Shown here: one piece after another, positions 51,972-59,871 of the stretch | Layout: every line of letters begins with the position of its first letter | Numbering within the stretch: position 1 is the stretch's first letter | Assembly: GCA_002496385.1 (NCBI GenBank) | Contig: DAJR01000049.1 | Location: 1-64,000, forward strand | Direction: 5' to 3' | From: Methanomassiliicoccales archaeon UBA147 | GTDB taxonomy: Archaea; Thermoplasmatota; Thermoplasmata; SG8-5 | DNA: 64,000 nt | Notes under the pieces: model-generated | Seen by the model: the letters and a program-made list of their open reading frames with translations, nothing else | Database searches by the model: none | What the model was told of the DNA's origin: nothing | Program-made: the position numbers and the translations under genes

Positions 51972-52847
51972 ATGGCAAGAATAAAGACCGGAATATTTGG
52001 GTTGGATCAACTCATTGAAGGCGGAGTGCGGGACAACACTGCAATAGTGATTGTGGGTTCCAGCGGTACAGGCAAAACTACGTTTGCAATGCAGTTTCTG
52101 ATGCATGGGATAGAGAACGGAGAGCAGGGGCTTTACGTCACAATGGAGGAATCCCCTGAACAGCTGATGAAGGAAGCCGAGATGCTTGGCTGGGACATGA
52201 AGAAGCATTTCGAGAAATCCCTATTCTTCATTCATCTCAAGGGCAAGAATTTCAAGAAGATGATAGACGAACAGATACCGCAGCTGGTAAAGGCCAGAAG
52301 CGACTATGACATCAAGACCCGTGTGGTAATCGACCCGATGACCCCGGTCATCTGGGCGACCGAAGACAAACTTCAGCAGAGAGAAATGATAGGAAAACTC
52401 TTCTACACGCTAAAGGAACTGGGGGTCGTGATGGCCACAGTCGAAGAGCATTCCAGGCCGGGCGAGATAATCGGCGAGGACGTGCTATTGCCTGTTTACC
52501 TGGCAGACGGGGCGATCAACCTTGAGTACTATCCCATAGGCGGAGCCTTCAACAGAACCCTGAAAATCATCAAGATGAGGGGGACCCATCACGGCGAGGG
52601 CGTCTATCCTTACATATTCGCAAGGGGCGCGGGCGCCATCATCCGCACGTCCCCGGCCGAGGCCATCAAGGCCGAGGATGGCCAGGATTTCAAGAACGTG
52701 TTCGACGAGGCGATAAAGACCGCCGAATTCATAAAGGCGCCGGAGAGCGTGATATCCAAACTCAAGTACATGAAGGATACCTGGACATACAACTATTCGC
52801 CCGAGGAAGTGCTCCAGGTGATGTTCGACTCGTACGGACTCAAGTAA
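51972..52847 (+). CDS. KaiC-like RecA-fold ATPase
   Basis: Single-domain KaiC/RadA-like ATPase of 291 residues. It has IKTGIFGLDQLIEGGV, Walker A GSSGTGKTT (about 29-37), the catalytic-Glu strand LYVTMEESPEQL, Walker B RVVIDPMTP and the KaiC-like KMRGTHHGEGVYPY. It resembles archaeal KaiC-domain signal ATPases such as ArlH relatives, although ArlH is smaller. A C-terminal helical extension (about 225-291) is specific. Placed between the V4R sensor and the roadblock protein, it may be the switch of the module. Confidence 0.85.
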   Translation: MARIKTGIFGLDQLIEGGVRDNTAIVIVGSSGTGKTTFAMQFLMHGIENGEQGLYVTMEESPEQLMKEAEMLGWDMKKHFEKSLFFIHLKGKNFKKMIDEQIPQLVKARSDYDIKTRVVIDPMTPVIWATEDKLQQREMIGKLFYTLKELGVVMATVEEHSRPGEIIGEDVLLPVYLADGAINLEYYPIGGAFNRTLKIIKMRGTHHGEGVYPYIFARGAGAIIRTSPAEAIKAEDGQDFKNVFDEAIKTAEFIKAPESVISKLKYMKDTWTYNYSPEEVLQVMFDSYGLK

Positions 52848-52866
52848 AGCCTAATGGAGGGCTCCG

Positions 52867-53658
52867 ATGGTAGAGAAGAAGAAAATCGACAAGAGGATGG
52901 AAGCCAAAACCGTGGTCCAGCTCAAGCACATGTTCGAGATGGAGCTCAAGAGAATCAAGGAGGACAATGGGATTGACATTCTCATGTTCGTGGGGATAGA
53001 CGGGCGCATCTTCGCATCTATCATACCGCCGATACTGAATCCCGTCCAGTTCAAATTCCTGAACCTTGTGAAAGGCAACCTTACCTTCGTCTGCAGCCAG
53101 CTCCAGGGCGACAACCTCAAGGTGAGCATCCAGCAATACGAGATCGGCACCGTCGTGATATCCGGCGTCGGCTCAAATTGCTTCCTCGCCTCGATATTCT
53201 CCAAGCCGCTGTCAATCGACACGATGGGCCCGACGATCCATAATCTGATGAACGGGAGCATTGTCCTGAACCATCTGTTCGAGCAGCGCCCAATGGACCC
53301 GGAACATCTGAAGGGATATGACAAGGCAGTGACCGACGAACTCTCCAAACTCACAAGGCAGCTGTTCGTCGAAAAATTCGACGAGACCCGGGAGTACAAG
53401 CGTAACATGGAGCTCCTGAAGTTCCTGAAGCAGAAGATCGGCAGCGTCGTGGGGATTGGCGCTGTGGACGAGATAGTGACCGTTACCATGAACGAGATGG
53501 GCACCAGCCCGGCGTACATGAAAGACAATGACTGGCTGAAATTCGTCGACCGCATCATCGAAGCCCACATCCGAGTCAAGGGCGGCGAAATAGTGGCCGA
53601 GGAATGCAAGAAGACATGGATTCCAGAGGTGGAGCGGAAACTCAAATCATTCGTTTGA
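52867..53658 (+). CDS. Roadblock/LC7-like protein with helical C-terminal domain
   Basis: Protein of 263 residues. The N-terminal part (about 15-130) alternates as in roadblock/longin folds: DILMFVGIDGRIFASIIPP, TFVCSQLQGDNLKVSIQQYE and GTVVISGVGSNCFLASIFS. The C-terminal half (about 145-263) is mainly helical and unrecognised. Roadblock proteins regulate small GTPases or form scaffolds, as MglB does. No MglA-like GTPase is adjacent. Nineteen bases separate it from the ATPase gene, with GGAGG before the ATG. Confidence 0.6.
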   Translation: MVEKKKIDKRMEAKTVVQLKHMFEMELKRIKEDNGIDILMFVGIDGRIFASIIPPILNPVQFKFLNLVKGNLTFVCSQLQGDNLKVSIQQYEIGTVVISGVGSNCFLASIFSKPLSIDTMGPTIHNLMNGSIVLNHLFEQRPMDPEHLKGYDKAVTDELSKLTRQLFVEKFDETREYKRNMELLKFLKQKIGSVVGIGAVDEIVTVTMNEMGTSPAYMKDNDWLKFVDRIIEAHIRVKGGEIVAEECKKTWIPEVERKLKSFV

Positions 53659-53665
53659 TGCAGGG

Positions 53666-56290
53666 ATGGGAATGTCGAAGAAAAGCGAGAAAAAACCAAA
53701 GAGGAGTGCTAAGCCGGGCGCTAAGGCCAGCTCGGCGGAGAAATCCCCGAAGGAAGCACCCCTCCCCCCTGTCAAAATTCCCAAACCGAAGAAGCCTGGC
53801 ATTTTTTGCGGGATATGCAACAAACCGATGAAGGATGAGAAGACCCGAAAGCTCCATGAAAGGCACTGCAAACCAAAGCCCGAAGCGCCCGCCAAATCTG
53901 AGAAAGACCTTTTTGAATCGGCAATCGTGGAGTTGAAAGACAGATTCAACGACGAGGTCCAGTCGATGTCCAAAACCCTTCAGGAAAGGGAGGAGCACCA
54001 CCAAAGGGAGCTTGACGAGGTCCGGACGGTGCTCCGAATGGAGATTGACCATCACAGGAAGGAGCTGGAGAGGATCAGCAAGGTTGAAAAGGAGGTCGCC
54101 GCGGAAAAACTTTCACACCACGAGGAACCCCAAGCACATGAAGTGCCGCCCCCCTCCGAGCCTGTACCCATTGAACCTGAACCCCAGCCCACAGCCAGGG
54201 TGCCAGACGGCCGGCCCAAGGCGATAGACATGCTGCCTCTTCCGCTGCCCACCATTCCCAAGAAACGGTACCAACCGCTGCCCGAACAGGAATTCATTCC
54301 TGATCTGGACCATGAGGAGGCTGCCCCGGTTCCCGCGGAAACGCATCACGGCCTCGAACGCGAAGAGGTGGAGGCGATGGTCCGCGACATTATGAAAACC
54401 GCTCCGCAACCCGCCCCAACGGTCGGGAACATCGGCGGCATCGCCGAGAAGATTGAACGGCTGGACACAAGAATTGAAAAGAACGTCTCCGACCTCAGAA
54501 AGGCGATGGACCGCATCGCCAGCGATGACACATTAAAGAGGTTCGAGAAGGACCTGGCCCGGGTGACAGAGAGGGTCCAGGACATCATGGAGGACAGCGG
54601 ATACGGCGAGAGCCTGAGCGTTGCAAAGATCCCCCCCACCATCCTCGAGATCGTTTACCAGGCGATACTGGATGACATCCACATCGAGATAATCAAGACC
54701 AAAGGCCCCCAGGACGCGGAGCGCTTCGCAAGGAGCGCACTCGAGGAGGTCCGGCTGAAGACCAGCGGGAGCGAGCTATTCAAATTCGACGGCAGGAAGA
54801 TTGTCACCGACAGCCTAGCCAGATCTATAGAGGCCAACCTGATATCCGCGAGACAGATACAGACGACCTACGATGTGCTGCTGGACAAGCTTCTCGAGAC
54901 CGTCCCGCATTACAAGGCCAAGAATTTCAAAGGCATGATAAAGATCAAGAGCCAGGAATTCGCGGTGGACAAAGCCACGAAGCTGACCAAGGAGTTTCTG
55001 AGGTTCGAGAAGGTCATGGAGTCCACCAACCAGATGGTTGCGGCCATGGCAGCGAACTTCAACAGCCGGAATCTAGAACTTCACGAAACAGTGAACGAGA
55101 TGAAGAACAACACCCTCGCCACCAAAGCCGACCGTGAGGAAATTGAGTCGCTCAGGTCAAAGGTCGAGGCGGCGAACGAGCGAATATCCGCTCTTTCCAA
55201 TGAACTGTCGCTGCTGAAAGCTGAGTTGGAGATGAAGGAGCAGATGAAAACGCCCGACACCATTCAACCAGAGGGTGCAGAGGACATGATAATGGCTCCC
55301 GGCGAGATGCCTGGTGGCACAGAGGACGGCACGGCCGAGCCGGCATCGGATGCCCAGGCCGGCACCGAGGAGACAGACGAGAAGATAATCGAGGCAATCC
55401 GTGGCGGTTCCGGGACCAAGACCGCCATAGTGAAGGCTACCGGCCTCGAAGAGCCTGAAGTCAAAGATGCCATCGCCCGCCTTGTGGAGCAGAGGAAGAT
55501 AATCGAGAAAAAATCCGGGAAACGGTCGAAATACACGACTCTCGACAGGGAACTGGAGGAAAAATTGGTGGAATTCCCTGCAGAGGAACCCGGAAAGAAA
55601 CCGAAGAAGGGCGGTAAAAAGCGGAAAGCGTCGGAAAGCGGAGATGAATTCGCAGAGCCAACTCCCATACCAGAACCCGAGCCTATCGCCCCGGCGACCG
55701 AACCCGTTCCTCCCGGGCCCGCAATACAGGAGCAAGAGCCCGTACAGGTTGCACCCGATGAACCGCCCGAGCCAACACCCGAACCCGCCCCCGCCGAGCC
55801 CGAGATTCAGGAACCCGAGCCAAAGGAGCCTGTGGAGTCCAAACCCGCCAGAAAGGGGAAAAAGGGAAAGGGGTCCAAACCCCGAGCAATGATAGTGGAG
55901 CCGGTTGCGGAGCCGAAGGAACCAGAAATGCCCGAACCGTCCCCCGAGGAACCCGAACCACCCACCGCCGAACCAGTGGAGGAAAAAGCCCCAACGACTA
56001 CGGACATCGCAGATGATTTTCCGGTAATCCAAAAAGCGCTCGAGGACCTCTCGGAGGACGAGAAACGCGTCCTCGAGTCCCTGAGCGAGGACGGTATGAC
56101 CGTCTCCGGCATCCAGTCAAAGATCGGGAAGGACCTGAAGCGTTTCGCGCTTCTGCGCGCCCTCCGCGTCCTGATAGACTCTGGCCACGTGGGGATTCTG
56201 ACCAAGGGGCGGCTTGAGCTGTATCAGAGAATCAATGTCCAAAAAACAGAAAAAAACGAAAGAGAGAAGAGCAAAAAGGAGGTGAAGTAA
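53666..56290 (+). CDS. Large zinc-finger / coiled-coil / winged-helix scaffold protein
   Basis: Protein of 874 residues with no close family recognised. A basic N-terminus leads to a zinc finger FCGICNKPMKDEKTRKLHER (C48, C51, H64 and H67 or C68). A coiled coil with acidic/Pro linkers follows (about 75-210). A conserved-looking core (about 230-540) contains KIPPTILEIVYQAILDD and long helices. A first winged helix (about 570-630: KIIEAIRGGSGTKTAIVKAT), a long Pro/Glu-rich linker and a second winged helix (about 790-858: DEKRVLESLSEDGMTVSGIQ) complete it. Probably the structural hub of the cluster. An ATG at 53672 is an equally possible start. Confidence 0.7.
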   Translation: MGMSKKSEKKPKRSAKPGAKASSAEKSPKEAPLPPVKIPKPKKPGIFCGICNKPMKDEKTRKLHERHCKPKPEAPAKSEKDLFESAIVELKDRFNDEVQSMSKTLQEREEHHQRELDEVRTVLRMEIDHHRKELERISKVEKEVAAEKLSHHEEPQAHEVPPPSEPVPIEPEPQPTARVPDGRPKAIDMLPLPLPTIPKKRYQPLPEQEFIPDLDHEEAAPVPAETHHGLEREEVEAMVRDIMKTAPQPAPTVGNIGGIAEKIERLDTRIEKNVSDLRKAMDRIASDDTLKRFEKDLARVTERVQDIMEDSGYGESLSVAKIPPTILEIVYQAILDDIHIEIIKTKGPQDAERFARSALEEVRLKTSGSELFKFDGRKIVTDSLARSIEANLISARQIQTTYDVLLDKLLETVPHYKAKNFKGMIKIKSQEFAVDKATKLTKEFLRFEKVMESTNQMVAAMAANFNSRNLELHETVNEMKNNTLATKADREEIESLRSKVEAANERISALSNELSLLKAELEMKEQMKTPDTIQPEGAEDMIMAPGEMPGGTEDGTAEPASDAQAGTEETDEKIIEAIRGGSGTKTAIVKATGLEEPEVKDAIARLVEQRKIIEKKSGKRSKYTTLDRELEEKLVEFPAEEPGKKPKKGGKKRKASESGDEFAEPTPIPEPEPIAPATEPVPPGPAIQEQEPVQVAPDEPPEPTPEPAPAEPEIQEPEPKEPVESKPARKGKKGKGSKPRAMIVEPVAEPKEPEMPEPSPEEPEPPTAEPVEEKAPTTTDIADDFPVIQKALEDLSEDEKRVLESLSEDGMTVSGIQSKIGKDLKRFALLRALRVLIDSGHVGILTKGRLELYQRINVQKTEKNEREKSKKEVK

Positions 56291-56923
56291 TTGCTCGATG
56301 TAGCATTGGTCTCGCTCATTCAGGATATGAGCGAGAAGGCTGGTGTCGAAGGCACCATCCAATACTGGGCTAGAGTAGGTGAAAGCCTGGCCAAGAGAAT
56401 GGGAAAGGAAGCGTACATGGGCTGGCCTTCTTTCAACGTAGCGTTGAGAGAGGGGCGGACCGCCTTCTCGATAGAGGGAAGCGTAACGGCCTTGACCGAT
56501 CTGGCCATAACGGACGTCGACGGCGATGTGGTGGGGTACATTTATGCCCTGGAGACCTGCGTGTTCAATCCCACGATTGTGAGGATAAGGTACAGCGTGG
56601 GCGAACTTCCGCGCGCAGACAGCGCAGTAGCCGAGGAGTACAACAACAGCGTGCGCGACACGGCGGTCTGCAATTTCTGCGTCATCCACCAGAGATTCAG
56701 AGAAGAGGTGGCGAAGAACATATCGATAGCGGACCAGAGCCTTGACTGCGTGCAGCTGGCGAACAGAGGATTCTCCGGCGAAACGAAGATAACCGAGGAT
56801 GCGCTGAAGAAGATAGGCATCAACCCCGAGTACGTCCGAAGCTTGCTGAGGAACTATGCCTGCGTGTATGCGATAATGATGCGCGGCGCAAGGCTCAGAG
56901 GCGAAGCGGAGGATTCCAAGTAG
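56291..56923 (+). CDS. Cluster sensor paralogue A with C-x-x-H motif
   Basis: Protein of 210 residues, family not recognised. The central motif AEEYNNSVRDTAVCNFCVIH has C127, C130 and H133, followed by QRFREEVA. The downstream gene encodes a paralogue with the same block. The overall pattern of helices around beta strands resembles ligand-binding or hydrocarbon-binding domains. The TTG start follows the scaffold stop directly and has a strong GGAGGTGA six bases upstream. Confidence 0.7.
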   Translation: MLDVALVSLIQDMSEKAGVEGTIQYWARVGESLAKRMGKEAYMGWPSFNVALREGRTAFSIEGSVTALTDLAITDVDGDVVGYIYALETCVFNPTIVRIRYSVGELPRADSAVAEEYNNSVRDTAVCNFCVIHQRFREEVAKNISIADQSLDCVQLANRGFSGETKITEDALKKIGINPEYVRSLLRNYACVYAIMMRGARLRGEAEDSK

Positions 56924-56934
56924 GAGGCATGAAC

Positions 56935-57549
56935 ATGAGCGAAAGACGAAAATTTCTGATAGACGACAACCCGTTCGTGGACGTGGCCGCCTGCCTGTTC
57001 CTCGAGGACATCGCCGACAAGCAGGGCGCCAGCGGAATGAACAATTACCTTGTGAGCCTGGCGACGTCGCTTGCCAAGAGCATGCCGGAAGAGGAATACC
57101 GCACCTGGGACCAGTTCCTTGATTCCCTCGTGAAGGGCGAATCCATCATCTCTGCGTTCGAGGACGTGATAACCATCACGCCCCACTGCGCGGTGACCAC
57201 CAAATGCCCGTTCACAAAGGGATGGCAGGAGTACACCAAGAGGATTGGCACATTCTCGAAGATACACGCCGATGTGGCGGAGTATTACAACTCTGTCTAC
57301 AAGCCCGGCACCATCAACTCGATGTGCATCATCCACCAGACGTTCAGGAACGCAGCAGCCGACCGCATAAAGGTCGCGGGCAAGCCCCTGAAGATAGGCC
57401 AGATCGCGGCGGTGTGGGAAGACGGCAACAGGAAGATCGCGCCGGACGAATGGATGCCCATCCTGCTGGAGAAGGCACAGATATCCCGCACGGACCTGAA
57501 CATGATACTCAGGAACAACGCCGATGTCTGGGTAATGTACACCGACTGA
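56935..57549 (+). CDS. Cluster sensor paralogue B with C-x-x-H motif
   Basis: Protein of 204 residues, paralogous to the preceding gene. It shares AEYYNSVYKPGTINSMCIIH (C131 and H134), then QTFRNAAADRI, with AEEYNNSVRDTAVCNFCVIH in the neighbour. It also has TPHCAVTTKCPFTKGWQEY, giving extra cysteines at about 85 and 91. The ATG at 56935 is 8 bases after GGAGG and preferred over 56929. Last gene before a double hairpin. Confidence 0.7.
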   Translation: MSERRKFLIDDNPFVDVAACLFLEDIADKQGASGMNNYLVSLATSLAKSMPEEEYRTWDQFLDSLVKGESIISAFEDVITITPHCAVTTKCPFTKGWQEYTKRIGTFSKIHADVAEYYNSVYKPGTINSMCIIHQTFRNAAADRIKVAGKPLKIGQIAAVWEDGNRKIAPDEWMPILLEKAQISRTDLNMILRNNADVWVMYTD

Positions 57550-57565
57550 ACGCCAAAACACCAAT

Positions 57566-57620
57566 GCCGCCTGTCAGCAGGCGGCCCAAAGGCTGAACGC
57601 ATCCGCGTTCAGCCTGTTTT
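57566..57620 (+). terminator. Tandem perfect hairpins ending the signalling cluster
   Basis: Hairpin 1: GCCGCCTG (57566-57573), loop TCAG, CAGGCGGC (57578-57585). Hairpin 2: AGGCTGAACGC (57590-57600), loop ATCC, GCGTTCAGCCT (57605-57615), followed by GTTTT. Two perfect GC-rich stems with four-base loops in tandem look like a strong transcript end or a processing signal. Confidence 0.65.
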
Positions 57621-57656
57621 ACATCATAGCCAGCCGGATTGCCCCAAGGTGAAACG

Positions 57657-58211
57657 TTGCAGGAACTAGCCAAATCCTCGGACCTGATATTCTACAAGCT
57701 CGAAGACGCATCAGAGGTAAATAAATTCAGGATACTGGGCATGGAGGACGGGAGGTTCTCGGGCGGCGGGTTCGAGTTCTTCAGGGGCCTGGGCATAATC
57801 GGCTACGAGAAGACCTTCAAGATATGGCTGAGGAAATTTCCCAGGCCGATATTCATCATCGCGGTGAAGAGCAACGACATAGTTTCCTGGGTGTTCCTGG
57901 AGGAGTGGGAGGGGACTGCCAACGACGGCATGGCCATTTGGGTGCTGCGGGCCATAGAGACCCTGCCCTCGATGAGGAAGAAGAAGATGGGCTACAAGCT
58001 TCTCCTGCTCAGCGCCCAGCAATGCGTCGGGTATCTGGTCACGAAGCCCCTGACGCCCGAAGCCAGCAAGTTCTTCAGGGATGCGGGATTCATGGAGCCG
58101 GCGGAATTCAAGAAGCCGCCTTTCGACCTGTCCAGGCATCCGGGGTATCTGATTATCCCGCCCTACAAGAAGGCCAAGCTCCTGGAGCAGTTCGGGGAGC
58201 ATTTCAGATAG
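57657..58211 (+). CDS. GNAT-like acetyltransferase-fold protein
   Basis: Protein of 184 residues. FIIAVKSNDIVSWVFLEEW, AIWVLRAIETLPSMRKKKMG, KLLLLSAQQCVGYLVTKPLT and EASKFFRDAGFMEP follow the strand-helix order of a GNAT fold, but the acetyl-CoA loop is atypical (MRKKKMGYKL). The TTG at 57657 lies five bases after AAGGTGA; an in-frame TTG at 57639 is possible. It follows the hairpins that close the cluster, so it is probably a separate transcript. Confidence 0.6.
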   Translation: MQELAKSSDLIFYKLEDASEVNKFRILGMEDGRFSGGGFEFFRGLGIIGYEKTFKIWLRKFPRPIFIIAVKSNDIVSWVFLEEWEGTANDGMAIWVLRAIETLPSMRKKKMGYKLLLLSAQQCVGYLVTKPLTPEASKFFRDAGFMEPAEFKKPPFDLSRHPGYLIIPPYKKAKLLEQFGEHFR

Positions 58212-58242
58212 TATCTCCATCCAACCCCTGAGGGGATTTGGA

Positions 58243-58260
58243 ATTTTTCGGTATCCAAAC
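58243..58260 (+). repeat. Direct repeat left of the Bro-N gene
   Basis: ATTTTTCGGTATCCAAAC matches ATTTATCGGTATCCAAAC at 59262-59279 except for one base. The pair brackets a 1-kb segment with only the Bro-N gene. The last part also forms a local hairpin, TCCAAAC/GTTTGGA (58254-58270). Confidence 0.55.
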
Positions 58261-58354
58261 GCGGTTTGGAACGGAAGCTGGGTGCCGTGGTGAAGTCAAT
58301 GGTTAGGCCCAATTTGTCGGATTGGAGGAGATGGTATTCGGCGAGAATCCACGC

Positions 58355-59206
58355 TTAATTCTTCTTTCCCAAGCGCTTAACTTTTTCAGGGGTATCGAGA
58401 TAATTCTCATCGCTGACAATGCCTTTTCCTGTTTCGGCCTCCAAATCCAGTCTTGCATCGCCGGAGATTTTCCCCCCCTTCCTGGCGGCATCTTTGTTTT
58501 CTACAAATCCTTGGGCGTCCTTGGTCCGGGCTATCTCGGTGGTGGCTGCCTCTCCCAGCATCGTGAAAATCAGTTCCAGGTCGTTCATGTGGTCCCTGAG
58601 GTTCTGTCTCTTCAGACCTTTGTGGGCCAGGTATTCGCTCGGGGTTAGACCGAATGCGGCTTTGGAGATTTCAGCGGTGAGAATGGAAAATTCTATGTTC
58701 GTTTCGATTCCGCGTTTGTCCCATTCATCAGTTAATTCATCTCTGACGGCGATTCCCCTCAATCTTTTTTCGATCCATGCATCGGAATACCCCTTGACAC
58801 GGTACAGTTCCTTCATGCGCTTCTGAGCAAGTTCTGGATTTTCAATCTCCTGGACGCGCTCGTACCCAACTTTGGCCAGCCATTGTTTGAATGGTTCGGC
58901 TTTGGGGGAAGGGATAGACTGAATCAACCTGAATAGGGTCTCGGTGTTTGCGCAGTCAGTCAACCGCAACTTCCCATCCTCGGCAATTAATTTCAACCGG
59001 TTACAATTTGTAACGGTTTCATCACCCCCTTCCTGGCTTAATCTGTGCTTGAGAACCTTCCAGTAATTTCCTGGGTCTTGGCTTTCTGAAAGAATGCCCA
59101 CCACATCCACCACGGAGTACCACCATTCTTCCCCCTGCCATATCCTGCGGATGCCCTTGCCCTGGAAAACGACCATTGCGTGTTCTCTGCCCTGCTCTTC
59201 CATCAT
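58355..59206 (-). CDS. Bro-N domain, DinD/phage antirepressor-like protein
   Basis: Protein of 283 residues. The N-terminal Bro-N domain (about 10-115) shows IRRIWQGEEWWYSVVDVVGI and DGKLRLTDCANTETLFRLIQ. The rest (about 120-283) resembles DinD/antirepressor C-terminal domains, with QEIENPELAQKRMKELYRVK and FSILTAEISKAAFGLTPSEY. Such genes move with viruses, plasmids and islands. The start at 59206 fits the minus-strand TATA at 59230-59236. Confidence 0.85.
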   Translation of the reverse strand: MMEEQGREHAMVVFQGKGIRRIWQGEEWWYSVVDVVGILSESQDPGNYWKVLKHRLSQEGGDETVTNCNRLKLIAEDGKLRLTDCANTETLFRLIQSIPSPKAEPFKQWLAKVGYERVQEIENPELAQKRMKELYRVKGYSDAWIEKRLRGIAVRDELTDEWDKRGIETNIEFSILTAEISKAAFGLTPSEYLAHKGLKRQNLRDHMNDLELIFTMLGEAATTEIARTKDAQGFVENKDAARKGGKISGDARLDLEAETGKGIVSDENYLDTPEKVKRLGKKN

Positions 59207-59229
59207 GAACTAACAGAATGTCGAAATGG

Positions 59230-59265
59230 TATATAAGATTGAAGAAGAGATGGGTGAAAGTATTT
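59230..59265 (-). promoter_or_regulatory. Shared-type promoter of the Bro-N gene
   Basis: TATATAA (59230-59236), exactly 15 bases, then GGGTGAAAGTATTT (59252-59265). On the minus strand this is AAATACTTTCACCC upstream of a TATA box. The same arrangement occurs at 63096-63131 before the DUF1016 gene. Confidence 0.6.
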
Positions 59266-59279
59266 ATCGGTATCCAAAC
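59262..59279 (+). repeat. Direct repeat right of the Bro-N gene
   Basis: ATTTATCGGTATCCAAAC, one base different from 58243-58260. It partly overlaps the promoter element of the Bro-N gene. Confidence 0.55.
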
Positions 59280-59338
59280 CCCGAAGAATATTTGATATTT
59301 TATATCCATTCGAATCGATGCCTCAGGACTGAAACCTG

Positions 59339-59815
59339 GTGCTGATCTGTGAGAGTCGAGTTGCATACCGGTTCAACCACCCCCAATTCAAAATCCTTAT
59401 AATGTCAATCTCCCTATCTGTTCTGGGAAATATGTGGGAATGGGCAGAAACCCCTTCGAGGGAAAAGAAGGAAAAACTGGATGAATTGAACCGCCAATAC
59501 CCCCTAATCAACAAGACACTAGGGTTGATTGTTGCGGTATGGGCGGTGGGGTGTTTCTCCCTTACCGTTTCTATTTATGTCCTCATGTTTCATTGGGAGA
59601 TTATCGATTTTTCTAGTGTAATCTATGCGTATTTTTGTTGCCTGTACGGTCTTTCTATTTTGATATGGATAGCCGAATACAGGAACATCCATCGCGAGTA
59701 CTATGAAAAAGTGTATGATATTATCGGAACGCCGCCATTTCTGAGGCAACGGAAGGGCATGTACCTAATGTTCGTCTGCCTGGCGATATTAACATACGCG
59801 TTCATTGTATTTTAA
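59339..59815 (+). CDS. Small membrane protein, three hydrophobic segments
   Basis: Protein of up to 158 residues, no family recognised. Hydrophobic segments are visible in LGLIVAVWAVGCFSLTVSIY, VIYAYFCCLYGLSILIWIA and MYLMFVCLAILTYAFIVF, with a charged N-terminal stretch (SREKKEKLDEL). GTG 59339 lies suitably after TATTTTATATCC (59296-59307); ATG 59402 is an alternative in-frame start. It diverges from the Bro-N gene in the accessory region. Confidence 0.6.
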   Translation: MLICESRVAYRFNHPQFKILIMSISLSVLGNMWEWAETPSREKKEKLDELNRQYPLINKTLGLIVAVWAVGCFSLTVSIYVLMFHWEIIDFSSVIYAYFCCLYGLSILIWIAEYRNIHREYYEKVYDIIGTPPFLRQRKGMYLMFVCLAILTYAFIVF

Positions 59816-59826
59816 AAATAAAAATT

Positions 59827-59849
59827 TGCCAGCCCACAAAGAGCTGGCA
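59827..59849 (-). terminator. Intrinsic-terminator-like hairpin with U-rich tail
   Basis: TGCCAGC (59827-59833), 9-base loop, GCTGGCA (59843-59849). Read on the minus strand, the hairpin is followed by AAATTTTTATTTTT, so it would end the transcript of the RQC/HRDC gene. Confidence 0.55.
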
Positions 59850-59871
59850 TTATCGTGTTCAGGCATGCCGC

